Source of the DNA: Mesotaenium endlicherianum
Taxonomy: Eukaryota > Streptophyta > Zygnematophyceae > Zygnematales > Mesotaeniaceae
NCBI GenBank assembly: GCA_009602735.1
Contig: WELA01007912.1
Location: 1 to 64,000 of the forward strand
DNA length: 64,000 nt
Reading direction: 5' to 3'
The translations under genes were made by a program, and so were the position numbers. Positions 40,350 through 48,929 of this stretch are shown here, in pieces. The notes beneath the pieces are model-generated. The model was not told where the DNA came from. It was given only the letters and a program-made list of their open reading frames with translations, and did not search any database. The first letter of the stretch is position 1. Every line of letters starts with the position of its first letter.

Positions 40350-40380
40350 TTTGCCGTTTATCCCTCCCACCCTACCTTTG
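40350..40380 (+). promoter_or_regulatory. Promoter of the methionine operon
   Basis: TTTG (40350-40353), exactly 19 bases, then TACCTTTG (40373-40380): a textbook Bacteroidota promoter. Transcription should start near 40385, about 16 bases before the riboswitch. Confidence 0.8.
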
Positions 40381-40400
40381 CCCCAGTTCTTTAAGCAACA

Positions 40401-40510
40401 ACTTATCCAGAAAGGCAGAGGGAAATGGCCCTATGATGCCTTGGCAACCCATACCACTTACTCAGCGGTACGAAGGTGCCAATTCCGTCCACAAAAGTGG
40501 AAAGATAAGT
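40401..40510 (+). ncRNA. SAM-I (S-box) riboswitch aptamer
   Basis: P1 is formed by ACTTATC (40401-40407) and GATAAGT (40504-40510). Conserved S-box words are present in order: AGAAAGGCAGAGGGA, TGGCCCTATGATGCC, TTGGCAACC and AAGGTGCCAATTCC. The class binds S-adenosylmethionine and, when bound, favours the terminator that follows. A terminator hairpin and then a trans-sulfuration gene and homoserine dehydrogenase lie downstream, exactly the expected target. Confidence 0.95.
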
Positions 40511-40558
40511 CAGAGTAAAAGTTTGATCCCAAAGCGGCTCCGTCGCCTCAAATATTTC

Positions 40559-40590
40559 AAGCTCATCTGACTTTACGGATGAGCTTTTTT
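40559..40590 (+). terminator. Intrinsic terminator of the SAM-I riboswitch
   Basis: AAGCTCATC (40559-40567) pairs with GATGAGCTT (40578-40586), followed by a T-run. It lies about 50 bases after the aptamer and before the coding region, as an expression platform should. Confidence 0.85.
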
Positions 40591-40592
40591 AT

Positions 40593-40636
40593 TTTTTCTC
40601 TTTGCCCCGGGCTTAAGCCCGGGGCAAAGAGAAAAA
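40593..40636. repeat. 44-bp perfect palindrome, GGCTTAAGCC family copy 2
   Basis: Two 22-base arms meet without a spacer at the centre (40614/40615). The core and the TTGCCC/GGGCAA arms match 4261-4286. It lies between the riboswitch terminator and the first gene, in the leader of any read-through transcript; no other content is seen in 40637-40699. Confidence 0.85.
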
Positions 40637-40699
40637 GAGAGAAAAACATCTGTAGGTTATTGCAAGAAGAAGATTATTAACAATTAAAAAATCTTCGTC

Positions 40700-41881
40700 A
40701 TGAGCAACGCAACACAACTCATCCACAACATCCCTGTGGATCCTTTAACCGGCGCCGTATCGGTTCCCATTTACCAGACTTCCACTTTTGTACAGGAAGC
40801 GCCTGGTGTTAACAAAGGGTATGATTATACCCGTAGTGGCAATCCTACCAGGGCTGCACTGGAGCAATTGGTAGCACAATTGGAAAATGGTGCAGTGGGC
40901 CTGGCATTTGCCAGCGGACTGGCCGCTATCGACGCCGTGATCAAACTCCTGCACAGCGGCGATGAGATCATCGCAGTAGATGACATCTATGGCGGTGCAT
41001 TCAGGCTGTTCGACAAAGTCTACCAGCAGTATGGTGTAAAAGTGAATTATGTAGACTGCTCCAACCTGGAGCAGGTTTTCAATGCCATCACACCCCGGAC
41101 CAAACTGATCTGGCTCGAAACACCTACCAATCCCACACTCAAAATAGCCGACATCAAAGCCGTTGCCAAGCTGGCCGAGGCTCACCGATGTTTACTTTGC
41201 GTGGATAATACTTTTGCTTCACCCGCCTTACAACAACCTCTTTCATTGGGAGCTGATATTGTAGTACACAGCGCTACCAAATACCTGGGCGGACATAGTG
41301 ATGTGATTGCAGGCGTGGTAGTGGCCAGGGAACGTGAAATCGGCGAGCGGCTCAAATTCTTTCAGAATGCCTGTGGCGCTGTGCTCTCGCCCTTTGACAG
41401 CTGGCTTACCATCCGCGGCATCGAGACCCTGTTCCTGCGCGTGAAGCAACACTGCGCATCTGCACTGGCTGTTGCACAATTCCTCGAAACCCACCCGGAA
41501 GTAGACAAAGTATTTTACCCGGGATTGGCATCTCATCCGCATCATGATATTGCCCGGAAACAGTCCAAGGGCTTCGGCGGTATTGTTTCTTTTACGTTGA
41601 AAGACGATACTGAACAAGCGGCCGTTTCTTTTGTTACCCATACAAAATTATTCAAACTGGCCGAAAGCCTGGGTGGTATCAAAAGCCTGGTAGCACACCC
41701 GGCCAACATGACCCATAAATCCATTCCTGCGGAAAAAAGAAGAGCGGCCGGCGTGAGCGATAGCCTGATCCGTTTATCAGTAGGACTGGAAGAAACAGAA
41801 GACCTGATCAATGACCTGGAAGCAACATTCCGGCATATTGAAAAAAACAGAAAAGAAAAACAGCAAGTAATAAACGCATAA
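40700..41881 (+). CDS. metB: Trans-sulfuration PLP enzyme (cystathionine gamma-synthase/lyase type)
   Basis: The 393-residue protein belongs to the Cys/Met metabolism PLP family: YDYTRSGNPTRAALE, ASGLAAIDAV, and HSATKYLGGHSD with the PLP lysine at K194. Length fits cystathionine gamma-synthase, gamma-lyase or beta-lyase rather than the longer O-acetylhomoserine sulfhydrylase. The SAM riboswitch upstream and homoserine dehydrogenase downstream argue for a biosynthetic role, joining activated homoserine to cysteine; the exact reaction is inferred. The symbol metB is therefore provisional. Confidence 0.85.
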   Translation: MSNATQLIHNIPVDPLTGAVSVPIYQTSTFVQEAPGVNKGYDYTRSGNPTRAALEQLVAQLENGAVGLAFASGLAAIDAVIKLLHSGDEIIAVDDIYGGAFRLFDKVYQQYGVKVNYVDCSNLEQVFNAITPRTKLIWLETPTNPTLKIADIKAVAKLAEAHRCLLCVDNTFASPALQQPLSLGADIVVHSATKYLGGHSDVIAGVVVAREREIGERLKFFQNACGAVLSPFDSWLTIRGIETLFLRVKQHCASALAVAQFLETHPEVDKVFYPGLASHPHHDIARKQSKGFGGIVSFTLKDDTEQAAVSFVTHTKLFKLAESLGGIKSLVAHPANMTHKSIPAEKRRAAGVSDSLIRLSVGLEETEDLINDLEATFRHIEKNRKEKQQVINA

Positions 41882-41886
41882 TACTC

Positions 41887-43143
41887 ATGGAAGCACACAA
41901 ACAATTGACAATCGGTTTATTCGGATTTGGTACAGTAGGCGAAGGTTTGTATAAAATATTACAGCAGACTCCTTCACTGAAAGCATCTATCAGGAAAGTC
42001 TGCATTAAGCATCCTGGTAAAAAAAGAGAAGCACCCGCAGCGTTATTCACGACTGACAGGGATGTATTATTGAATGATGAAAACATCAATGTGATCGTGG
42101 AAGTGATCGATGATGCAAATGCAGCATTCGAGATCGTTTCCAAAGCGCTCAAAAATGGTAAAGCCGTGGTGAGTGCCAGTAAAAAAATGATCGCCGAACA
42201 TTTACCTGAAATTTTGAAACTGCAACAGGAAACCGACCAGCCTTTTCTTTGCGAGGCGGCGGCCTGTGCCTCCATACCTGTTATCCGTAACCTGGAAGAG
42301 TATTACGATAACGACCTCCTGCATTCCATCAGGGCTATTGTGAATGGTTCAACGAACTTCATCCTCACCAAAATGTTTGAAGACAAGCTCGATTTCCAAT
42401 CGGCCCTCCTGCTGGCGCAGCAACTGGGTTTTGCTGAAAGTAATCCCAAGCTCGATGTGGAAGGATATGATGCCGTGAACAAATGGAGCATACTACTCAA
42501 CCATGCTTATGGCATTGTGGAACATCCCGATCATATCCTGTTCAGTGGTATTCAGAACATTCAGTTGAGCGATGCCCTGGTAGCCAGGGAAAAACACCTC
42601 GACATTAAGTTGGTGGCACAAGCTAAAAAACTGAACAACGGCGAAGTAGCTGCTTATGTGCTGCCCCAGTTTGTAAAACACGACGATCCGCTTTCTTTTG
42701 TAAAAAATGAATACAACGGCGTGGTAATTGAAAGTGGTTTTGCCGACAAACAATTCTTTTACGGTAAGGGCGCCGGCAGCTTTCCTACTGCTTCTGCTGT
42801 ACTCAGTGATATTGCCGCATTACGTTACCATTACCGTTACGAATACAAAAAACTGTATCACCACCGGCCGCATGTATTGGCCAATGATTATTACCTGAAA
42901 GTGTACGTGAGCTTCGACGACTGGAAATTCATTCCCCGTGATAAATTTGAGTGGATCGAAGAATGGCATGCAGAAGCCGAAAGAAAATACCTGATCGGTG
43001 TGCTGCATTGCAGGCACTTAACAGGCAGCAGTTGGTGGAAAGAAAACAATTCTTCATTGATCCTCACGCCCGACCCGTTGATCGATAACCTCGACATCAT
43101 CAAGCTCAAAAAACGGAGCCTGGAGTTGGCCGGAGTTGTATAG
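41887..43143 (+). CDS. hom: Homoserine dehydrogenase
   Basis: The 418-residue protein has the NAD(P) motif GLFGFGTVGEGLYKIL (residues 9-24) and the homoserine dehydrogenase core (IRAIVNGSTNFILTKMF, FAESNPKLDVEGYDAVNK). It reduces aspartate semialdehyde to homoserine, the branch point to methionine and threonine. The C-terminal 80 residues diverge from the standard ACT domain as far as can be judged by eye. It follows the PLP enzyme by 5 bases under the same SAM riboswitch. Confidence 0.93.
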   Translation: MEAHKQLTIGLFGFGTVGEGLYKILQQTPSLKASIRKVCIKHPGKKREAPAALFTTDRDVLLNDENINVIVEVIDDANAAFEIVSKALKNGKAVVSASKKMIAEHLPEILKLQQETDQPFLCEAAACASIPVIRNLEEYYDNDLLHSIRAIVNGSTNFILTKMFEDKLDFQSALLLAQQLGFAESNPKLDVEGYDAVNKWSILLNHAYGIVEHPDHILFSGIQNIQLSDALVAREKHLDIKLVAQAKKLNNGEVAAYVLPQFVKHDDPLSFVKNEYNGVVIESGFADKQFFYGKGAGSFPTASAVLSDIAALRYHYRYEYKKLYHHRPHVLANDYYLKVYVSFDDWKFIPRDKFEWIEEWHAEAERKYLIGVLHCRHLTGSSWWKENNSSLILTPDPLIDNLDIIKLKKRSLELAGVV

Positions 43144-43152
43144 ATTTGCTTT

Positions 43153-43764
43153 ATGCAGACATACCAATACAGGGTGTTCAGAAACGGAGCCTTGCTCACT
43201 GCTTCCACCGGTATCGTATTATTGTTAGGATCTGCCTGCCTGGGAAAGCAGGCAGCTTTTCTTTTGCTGAATGACAATATGGGGCCGGTAGCTGACCAGT
43301 TCTTCAAATACTGGACCTATGTGGGAGATGGTTGGATATGGGTACCATTGTTCTTTTTCTTCCTGGTATACCATAAAAAATCATTGCCCCTGCTCATCAG
43401 CACCATTGTTTTGTCTACCCTCATTGCCCAGGGTGTCAAGAACTGGATTTTCCCCGGTGAGCCTCGCCCTACTAAAGCCATCGCCGATCTCTCATTGATC
43501 CATACAGTACCTGGCGTTGAATTGCATACTGTTAATAGTTTTCCCTCCGGGCATACTACTACTGCATTCTCTATTTTTCTGTTGGTCTGCCTGGTCATTC
43601 CACAACGCAGCATCGTGGTCATTTCATTCGTTGCGGCATTACTTGTAGCTTATTCGAGGGTTTACCTGGCACAGCATTTCCCTACAGACCTCGGTGGTGG
43701 TATGCTGGCGGCAGTACTTGCGGTATGGGCTTCATTGCAAGTAGAGAAAAGAGTTGTTAGATGA
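43153..43764 (+). CDS. PAP2 family membrane phosphatase
   Basis: The 203-residue protein has about five to six membrane segments and all three PAP2 motifs: KNWIFPGEPRP, FPSGHTTTAF and SRVYLAQHFPTDLGGG. Such enzymes remove phosphate from lipid phosphates such as undecaprenyl pyrophosphate or phosphatidic acid. It starts 9 bases after hom, so it may ride on the methionine operon without a metabolic link. A GTTAGTTGTTAG hairpin overlaps its stop. Confidence 0.92.
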   Translation: MQTYQYRVFRNGALLTASTGIVLLLGSACLGKQAAFLLLNDNMGPVADQFFKYWTYVGDGWIWVPLFFFFLVYHKKSLPLLISTIVLSTLIAQGVKNWIFPGEPRPTKAIADLSLIHTVPGVELHTVNSFPSGHTTTAFSIFLLVCLVIPQRSIVVISFVAALLVAYSRVYLAQHFPTDLGGGMLAAVLAVWASLQVEKRVVR

Positions 43765-43802
43765 TAGTTGTTAGACGATCTGTTTTTCTAACAACTAACA
43801 AC
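43760..43802. terminator. Convergent-gene hairpin, GTTAGTTGTTAG repeat family copy D
   Basis: Positions 43760-43774 pair with 43788-43802 (13 of 15). It overlaps the PAP2 stop codon and ends next to the stop of the convergent M28 gene. Confidence 0.7.
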
Positions 43803-43804
43803 CT

Positions 43805-45274
43805 CTAATCCGCCCATCTCCATTCCCCCGCAATCTGTAAAGGTTCTTTCAGGTTGTTTTTAATGAGGAATGCCCTGGTTTCGGCATCGGTAAAATGTTT
43901 GGCCTTGATTGTTTTGGCATCGGCGATACCATACAATAGCATACTGCTGAAGCGAACTGTGTTCTTCATTCCCTGTTCATCTACCAGTTTAAAATTGTCA
44001 CAGTCGGCATGGTAGCAAGGCCCTGCATTATTCGGCAATTTACCTCCTGCACCACCGCCTGTTGGTATGCCTTCCAGCATAAAGGGCTGGTGATCGCTGT
44101 GCAGGCCCGCTCCTGCATAGAAGCTATTCTTAAAACTTGTGTCCAGCTTATGTGCAATAGCTCCGATCGACTCAAACAGTTCTTTGCTCTCGGCTGCACT
44201 CGTAGCATACCCTTTGGGATCATTGGTCATATCGTAATTGAGCATATAACGCAATTGTTGGATGCTACTGTCTTTCACTGCAGCTGCCACATACGCTTTC
44301 GATCCCAACAAGCCTTCTTCTTCGCCCATGAATAATACAAATTCTACCGTTCTTGCAGGGCGTAATTTCAACACTTTAAATGTGCGCGCCATATCCATTA
44401 CGGAGAAAGAACCGATGCCATTATCTATGGCGCCTGTAGCAAGATCCCAACTATCGAGGTGCCCGCCCACCACTATTTTCTCATGGGGTCTCTTCCTGCC
44501 TTTGATGGTAGCGATCACGTTCCGTGCTTTGATCATACCTGAAAAATTGGTCATGTCAATATGCGCATATTGTTTACCTGTTATCAACAAAGTCTTCAAT
44601 GCCATACCATCTTCCCTGCCAATGCATACAGCCGGTATGGGTATCAGTTTGCCTGTAACAGAAGCTGTTCCTGTCAGGAGTATTCCTCCCTCGGCGGTAT
44701 TGATCACAATAATGCCTTTGGCACCATGCCTGATGGCGATTGCAGTTTTTTCTGAACGATGCAGGCTTTTGGTTCCTTCCCTGGAGCCAGGCAATACTCC
44801 CAGGTATACGAGCGCTATCTTACCTTTGGCCCTACCGGGTGCCGCAGCATAATCCTCTTCCAGGCCATTTCCCATGTCCACGATCTCATCGGTCAGGTTT
44901 ACTTTTACCGGCGAATGCGCCAGGGCTACAGATTTGACAGCGCTCAATTGTTGTTTATGCGGCCCAACAGTCAGTGATAATGTTCCGCGGCTCCAGCTCT
45001 CTACTTCAAAAGGCTGGTACCTGACATTCTTAAATCCATAAGACTGCAACAGTTCATACGCATAGGTTTCTGCTTTAGCGCCATTCACCGATCCGGTAAG
45101 GCGGTGCCCTATGGTGGTAGTGGCTGTTTTCAATGTATTGTATGCCTGTGAATGGGACTGCACTTCATCATTGATGCGCTTAAAAATTGTATTCCATGAA
45201 GGCTTTGCCTGTGCTGATACTGTCAACGAATAAAACAAACCCATCATTAGCAATGCAAAAGATTGTTTCGCCAT
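43805..45274 (-). CDS. Secreted M28 family peptidase with PA domain (carboxypeptidase Q-like)
   Basis: The 489-residue protein has a signal peptide (1-22, TVSAQA), a protease-associated domain in the middle (KGIIVINTAEGG, about 195-235) and an M28 catalytic region with VGGHLDSWD, GAIDNGIGS, MGEEEGLLGS, NYDMTND and a late LHSDHQPF. These are the zinc ligands and catalytic Glu of the family. It probably trims dipeptides or N-terminal residues outside the cytoplasm. It is unlike the shorter M28 enzyme at 33.6 kb in domain layout. Confidence 0.9.
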   Translation of the reverse strand: MAKQSFALLMMGLFYSLTVSAQAKPSWNTIFKRINDEVQSHSQAYNTLKTATTTIGHRLTGSVNGAKAETYAYELLQSYGFKNVRYQPFEVESWSRGTLSLTVGPHKQQLSAVKSVALAHSPVKVNLTDEIVDMGNGLEEDYAAAPGRAKGKIALVYLGVLPGSREGTKSLHRSEKTAIAIRHGAKGIIVINTAEGGILLTGTASVTGKLIPIPAVCIGREDGMALKTLLITGKQYAHIDMTNFSGMIKARNVIATIKGRKRPHEKIVVGGHLDSWDLATGAIDNGIGSFSVMDMARTFKVLKLRPARTVEFVLFMGEEEGLLGSKAYVAAAVKDSSIQQLRYMLNYDMTNDPKGYATSAAESKELFESIGAIAHKLDTSFKNSFYAGAGLHSDHQPFMLEGIPTGGGAGGKLPNNAGPCYHADCDNFKLVDEQGMKNTVRFSSMLLYGIADAKTIKAKHFTDAETRAFLIKNNLKEPLQIAGEWRWAD

Positions 45275-45459
45275 GTCAAATTGATTAGGCGGTCAATTTA
45301 TCACTATTTGTGCAAGTGTTATAAAATTTTATGTGAGATGGTTTTTTGGCATTATTTTCATTGAGTGGAAAGCCCGGCCGGACCGGGCAACCATATTATT
45401 TGCCGCATATCACTTGAAACTTTCCTGTAACTCGCATGAATTGATAACTTCACCATAGC

Positions 45460-46500
45460 ATGAAGAAGCATCTTGCCACATATTGGATATTGCAGTTTAC
45501 GGGATGGGGCTTGTACTGTGCGGGATACATCTTTTTATACCTGACCATTTTACCCTGGCGGGAAGACTATTTTTATGCGCAACTGGCTACGCATGCCATA
45601 TCGGGATTACTCCTTACCCACCTCATGCGCACAGTCATCCGGCGGTCGGGCGCATTGGATTATCCTTTTAAAAAACAATTGCTCACAGTCATCCTGCTCT
45701 CACTTTGTTTTGCATTCCTGATCGGCCTAACGGCGATAGGTCTTGAAACGATCATGGGCATACAAGATAAGCGGTCTGTCAAATATTCTTTTCTCAACAT
45801 CGTATCCCGTTTTGCCATTTCCTATTTCCAGTTTGTTTTTTTGTGGAACCTGATTTACTTCACTTATCATTACATGCAAAAAAACAAACAGCAGAAGATA
45901 GACCAGGCAAGGCTGGAGAGCCTGCTGAAAGAATTAGAGATCAGGACCATCAAAGCGCATATCAACCCGCATTTTATTTTCAATGCGCTTAACAGCATAC
46001 GGGCGCTGGTAGTGGAAGATCCGGAGCGGGCACGTTCGGCCATTACCCAACTGAGTAATATTTTACGCAATAGCATGCACGGTGATAAAGCCGAGAAAAT
46101 ATTGTTTGAAAAAGAATTGTCGGTAGCGAGGGATTACCTGGCGCTGGAACTGATCCGTTTTGAAGACAGGTTGCAAGTGAGTTTTGATATCGATGAAGAC
46201 ACGCTTGATCACCCTGTTCCTACCATGATCTTACAAGCCATGATTGAAAATGCACTCAACTATGGTATCAACCGGAATAGCAGCACCGGCAGCCTGCATG
46301 TATGGTCTAATTATACCAACCACCACCATGTATTCGGCGTTACCAGTTCTGGTTCTTTCAGGGAATATATTCATGAAAGAAAAGAAGGCATCGTTAAATT
46401 ACAAGGGCGGTTGGATCTTATGTATGGTCCGGATGCCGGCTTTGGTGTTATACAAACAAGAGAAGGACTGATCGAGGCCAAGATCAGCATTCCAATTTAA
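45460..46500 (+). CDS. LytS-type sensor histidine kinase, orphan
   Basis: The 346-residue protein has four hydrophobic segments (about 10-30, 42-60, 74-98, 112-140), then the His_kinase domain with the phospho-acceptor H171 in HINPHFIFNALNS. The N box is MIENALNYGINRN. The usual G box (DxGxG, then GLxNxxxRL) is poorly kept: the stretch reads VTSSGSFREYIHERKEGIVKLQGRL, so ATP binding may be weak. No LytTR response regulator is adjacent. Its stop overlaps the stop of the convergent GH29 gene by 4 bases. Confidence 0.87.
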   Translation: MKKHLATYWILQFTGWGLYCAGYIFLYLTILPWREDYFYAQLATHAISGLLLTHLMRTVIRRSGALDYPFKKQLLTVILLSLCFAFLIGLTAIGLETIMGIQDKRSVKYSFLNIVSRFAISYFQFVFLWNLIYFTYHYMQKNKQQKIDQARLESLLKELEIRTIKAHINPHFIFNALNSIRALVVEDPERARSAITQLSNILRNSMHGDKAEKILFEKELSVARDYLALELIRFEDRLQVSFDIDEDTLDHPVPTMILQAMIENALNYGINRNSSTGSLHVWSNYTNHHHVFGVTSSGSFREYIHERKEGIVKLQGRLDLMYGPDAGFGVIQTREGLIEAKISIPI

Positions 46501-48005
46501 TCGCCTTTATACAATCCAAACTCGGAGAGTGTTGGATTTAGCCGGGATGACAGTATGCTCAGCCTCACCTGTTTGGCATTCACTGCATTAAAAAGCAGTA
46601 ATCGCTTGTATCCTACGGTGCTGCCTTCTGTGATCTTTTTCCACTCGTTGGCTTCTTTATATTCCAAAACAAAACTTTCTATACGCTGCCCTACAGCAAT
46701 GTTTTCCTGTAGTGACAAAATATTGAAGGTCTGAGCTGATGGAAATGTCAATTCAATAGTAGCAGTGGTATCTTGTCCTTTCGTAGTAAAATAGGTTTCA
46801 TATTTCCCGTCTGTCATGGCATGGGTATTCATTCCATTCGCGCATTTGATCACTGCATTTTTAGCCAGGTTCTGCTGAAAAGTGCGATCCATCAACTGTT
46901 TGAATCTCTGCAAATTTTTCACATCATACTCCGAAAGCCGTCCTTCCCTATTAGGTGGTATGTTCAGCAATAACACACCGTTGCGCCCCACCGAGCTGAA
47001 ATAAATATCGAATAGCTGTTGCGGGGTTTTCACTTTGCTGTCTTCTTTAGTATGATAAAACCAACCTGGTCTTATAGAGACATCTGTTTCGGCAGGATAC
47101 CATACCAATCCATGGGCATTTCTTATTTTATCGCGACTGCCCAGGTCATTTTCCCTCTTATCTCCCGTTGGTGCAAATGCAACATCTTTCTGCGAGTCAC
47201 CGGCAATTTTCGCCATCATATTCAGATCAGCGGGTATCACGCTCCATTCCATTTCACGTCCCCTTCCGGTTTCAGTGCCTACCCATCTTACATCGGGTCC
47301 CATGATGGCGATGGTAGCAGTGGGTTGCAGGCGGCGGATCAGTTCGTACCACCTGTTGAAATCATACACCTGTTTCTTTCCATTAGGGCCTTCTCCATTG
47401 GCGCCATCAAACCACACTTCATCTACGCGACCGTATTGGGTTAACAATTCTGTGAGTTGATTGACAAAATAATCATTGTACGCTTCGGTACCATAAAGTG
47501 CCGAGTTCCTGTCCCAGGGAGAGAGGTAAACACCGAAGCCGATGTTCAATTCGCGGCAGGCATCGGATACTTCTTTTACTACATCGCCTTTCCCATTTTT
47601 CCAGGGTGACTGCTTAACAGAATGCGCTGTGTATTTGCTGGGCCACAAACAAAAACCATCGTGGTGTTTGGCTGTGATGATCACTTGCTTGAATCCGGCT
47701 TCTTTAACTGTTTTCACCCATTGTTTGGCATCGAGGGCGGTTGGGTTGAACACTTTCTCGTCTTCTTTTCCATCACCCCATTCCTTGTCTGTAAAAGTGT
47801 TGACGCCAAAATGAAAGAACGCAGTCAGCTCGAGTTTTTGCCAGCGCAGTTGCCTGGGACTGGGTGTAACATGGGCTGCCTTATAAATGATTTCTTTTTC
47901 CGATTCGCCGGAAGAGATGGTCACATAATTAGTTGCCGGCTTACTTAGTTGAGCTTGTAAGCCGAACGGTAAAGAACATAACAAAAGCGCAGTGAATGAT
48001 TTCAT
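46497..48005 (-). CDS. Alpha-L-fucosidase, GH29
   Basis: The 502-residue exported protein (signal peptide 1-19) has the GH29 barrel with TAKHHDGFCLWPSKYTAHS and the nucleophile region VDEVWFDGANGEG (D200). The C-terminal part after about residue 385 looks like an F5/8-type carbohydrate-binding beta-sandwich. It removes terminal alpha-L-fucose. It is the last gene of the minus-strand polysaccharide locus, 30 bases after the sulfatase gene. Confidence 0.93.
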   Translation of the reverse strand: MKSFTALLLCSLPFGLQAQLSKPATNYVTISSGESEKEIIYKAAHVTPSPRQLRWQKLELTAFFHFGVNTFTDKEWGDGKEDEKVFNPTALDAKQWVKTVKEAGFKQVIITAKHHDGFCLWPSKYTAHSVKQSPWKNGKGDVVKEVSDACRELNIGFGVYLSPWDRNSALYGTEAYNDYFVNQLTELLTQYGRVDEVWFDGANGEGPNGKKQVYDFNRWYELIRRLQPTATIAIMGPDVRWVGTETGRGREMEWSVIPADLNMMAKIAGDSQKDVAFAPTGDKRENDLGSRDKIRNAHGLVWYPAETDVSIRPGWFYHTKEDSKVKTPQQLFDIYFSSVGRNGVLLLNIPPNREGRLSEYDVKNLQRFKQLMDRTFQQNLAKNAVIKCANGMNTHAMTDGKYETYFTTKGQDTTATIELTFPSAQTFNILSLQENIAVGQRIESFVLEYKEANEWKKITEGSTVGYKRLLLFNAVNAKQVRLSILSSRLNPTLSEFGLYKGD

Positions 48006-48035
48006 GTGATAATGTATTGTGTTTTCGATTACTTT

Positions 48036-48848
48036 TTATTTGACTTCATCCGGCATGGGCACCTGTTTGCCAGTGGCTTTGAATGAAGGCATGGGCGCTT
48101 GCCAGTTTCTCAAACGATTGGAAAGTTGTGAAGACAAATCCTTCACTACAGCCGGGTATTGTTTGGAAACATCTTTCATTTCGCCGATATCGGCTGCAAG
48201 ATCATACAATTCTTTGGTGCCTGTTTTCATATTATACACCAGTTTCCAATTGGCTTTTCTGATAGCGGCCCTATAATTGATGCCAGGTCCGCCTGCGGCA
48301 TGTCCTGCAATGTTTAGCATGAACCCGATATTCAACGGATCGCTGGCCGGTGTTTCCATCGCTCCGAAATGCGCTTTGCCACAATGAATGGTATAATAGC
48401 CTGCTTCTTTCAACAGCAGCGGCAGCGGCGTTGCATATACGGTATGTTCGATACCAGGCACGGGTGACATTCCATTGATATTCCAATCGGGAGAAAGAAG
48501 CATACTGTCTTTGTAGTCAACCGATTGATCTTTTCTTAAAGTCCATTTGGTCACTTTGTGATGGGCAGCATTCATGCCAGTCATCAGGCTCACACGACTG
48601 GGTGAGCAAACCGGCGTGGCGTAGGCATTGGTGAATTTCATGCCTTCTGCCGCCAGCCTTTCCATATTGGGCGTATGATAGCGCTTGTTCCATTCTGTAG
48701 GCTTCGTCCAGAAAGGAACAGAACAATCCTGCCAACCCATATCATCTAACAGGAACAGGATGATATTGGGTCTTTTCATTTGTTGGGCATGGCAATGCAA
48801 TGCAGTTAAAAAAATAAATAAACTACCTGCTAAAATGTATTTTTTCAT
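48036..48848 (-). CDS. Internally deleted sulfatase (arylsulfatase-like)
   Basis: Start at ATG 48848 (signal peptide 1-21) gives 270 residues, about half the normal family length. The N-terminal half is a sulfatase: IILFLLDDMGWQD (metal-binding D35, D36), and CSPSRVSLMTG with the formylglycine cysteine C81. At about residue 190 it passes directly to a family C-terminus (YRAAIRKANWKLVY, ELYDLAADIGEMKDVS), so roughly 200 residues are missing in frame, including the usual second metal-binding Asp-Asn pair. The reading frame is open, yet an active enzyme is unlikely. It lies between susD and GH29. Confidence 0.85.
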   Translation of the reverse strand: MKKYILAGSLFIFLTALHCHAQQMKRPNIILFLLDDMGWQDCSVPFWTKPTEWNKRYHTPNMERLAAEGMKFTNAYATPVCSPSRVSLMTGMNAAHHKVTKWTLRKDQSVDYKDSMLLSPDWNINGMSPVPGIEHTVYATPLPLLLKEAGYYTIHCGKAHFGAMETPASDPLNIGFMLNIAGHAAGGPGINYRAAIRKANWKLVYNMKTGTKELYDLAADIGEMKDVSKQYPAVVKDLSSQLSNRLRNWQAPMPSFKATGKQVPMPDEVK

Positions 48849-48929
48849 ACTCTTTGTACAGATGGTAAAGATCATAAAAAAGCCACACAAAAATTTGTGT
48901 GGCTTTGCATACCTGATTTCGCTTGATCC

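Noticed and set aside
40593-40636. Palindrome considered as the riboswitch terminator itself
   Set aside because: A better hairpin with a loop and a T-run lies just before it (40559-40590); this one has no spacer and no following T-tract.
45366-45392. GC-rich inverted bases upstream of the LytS-type kinase gene
   Set aside because: Short arms with no T-run or conserved motif; too weak to call a terminator or operator.
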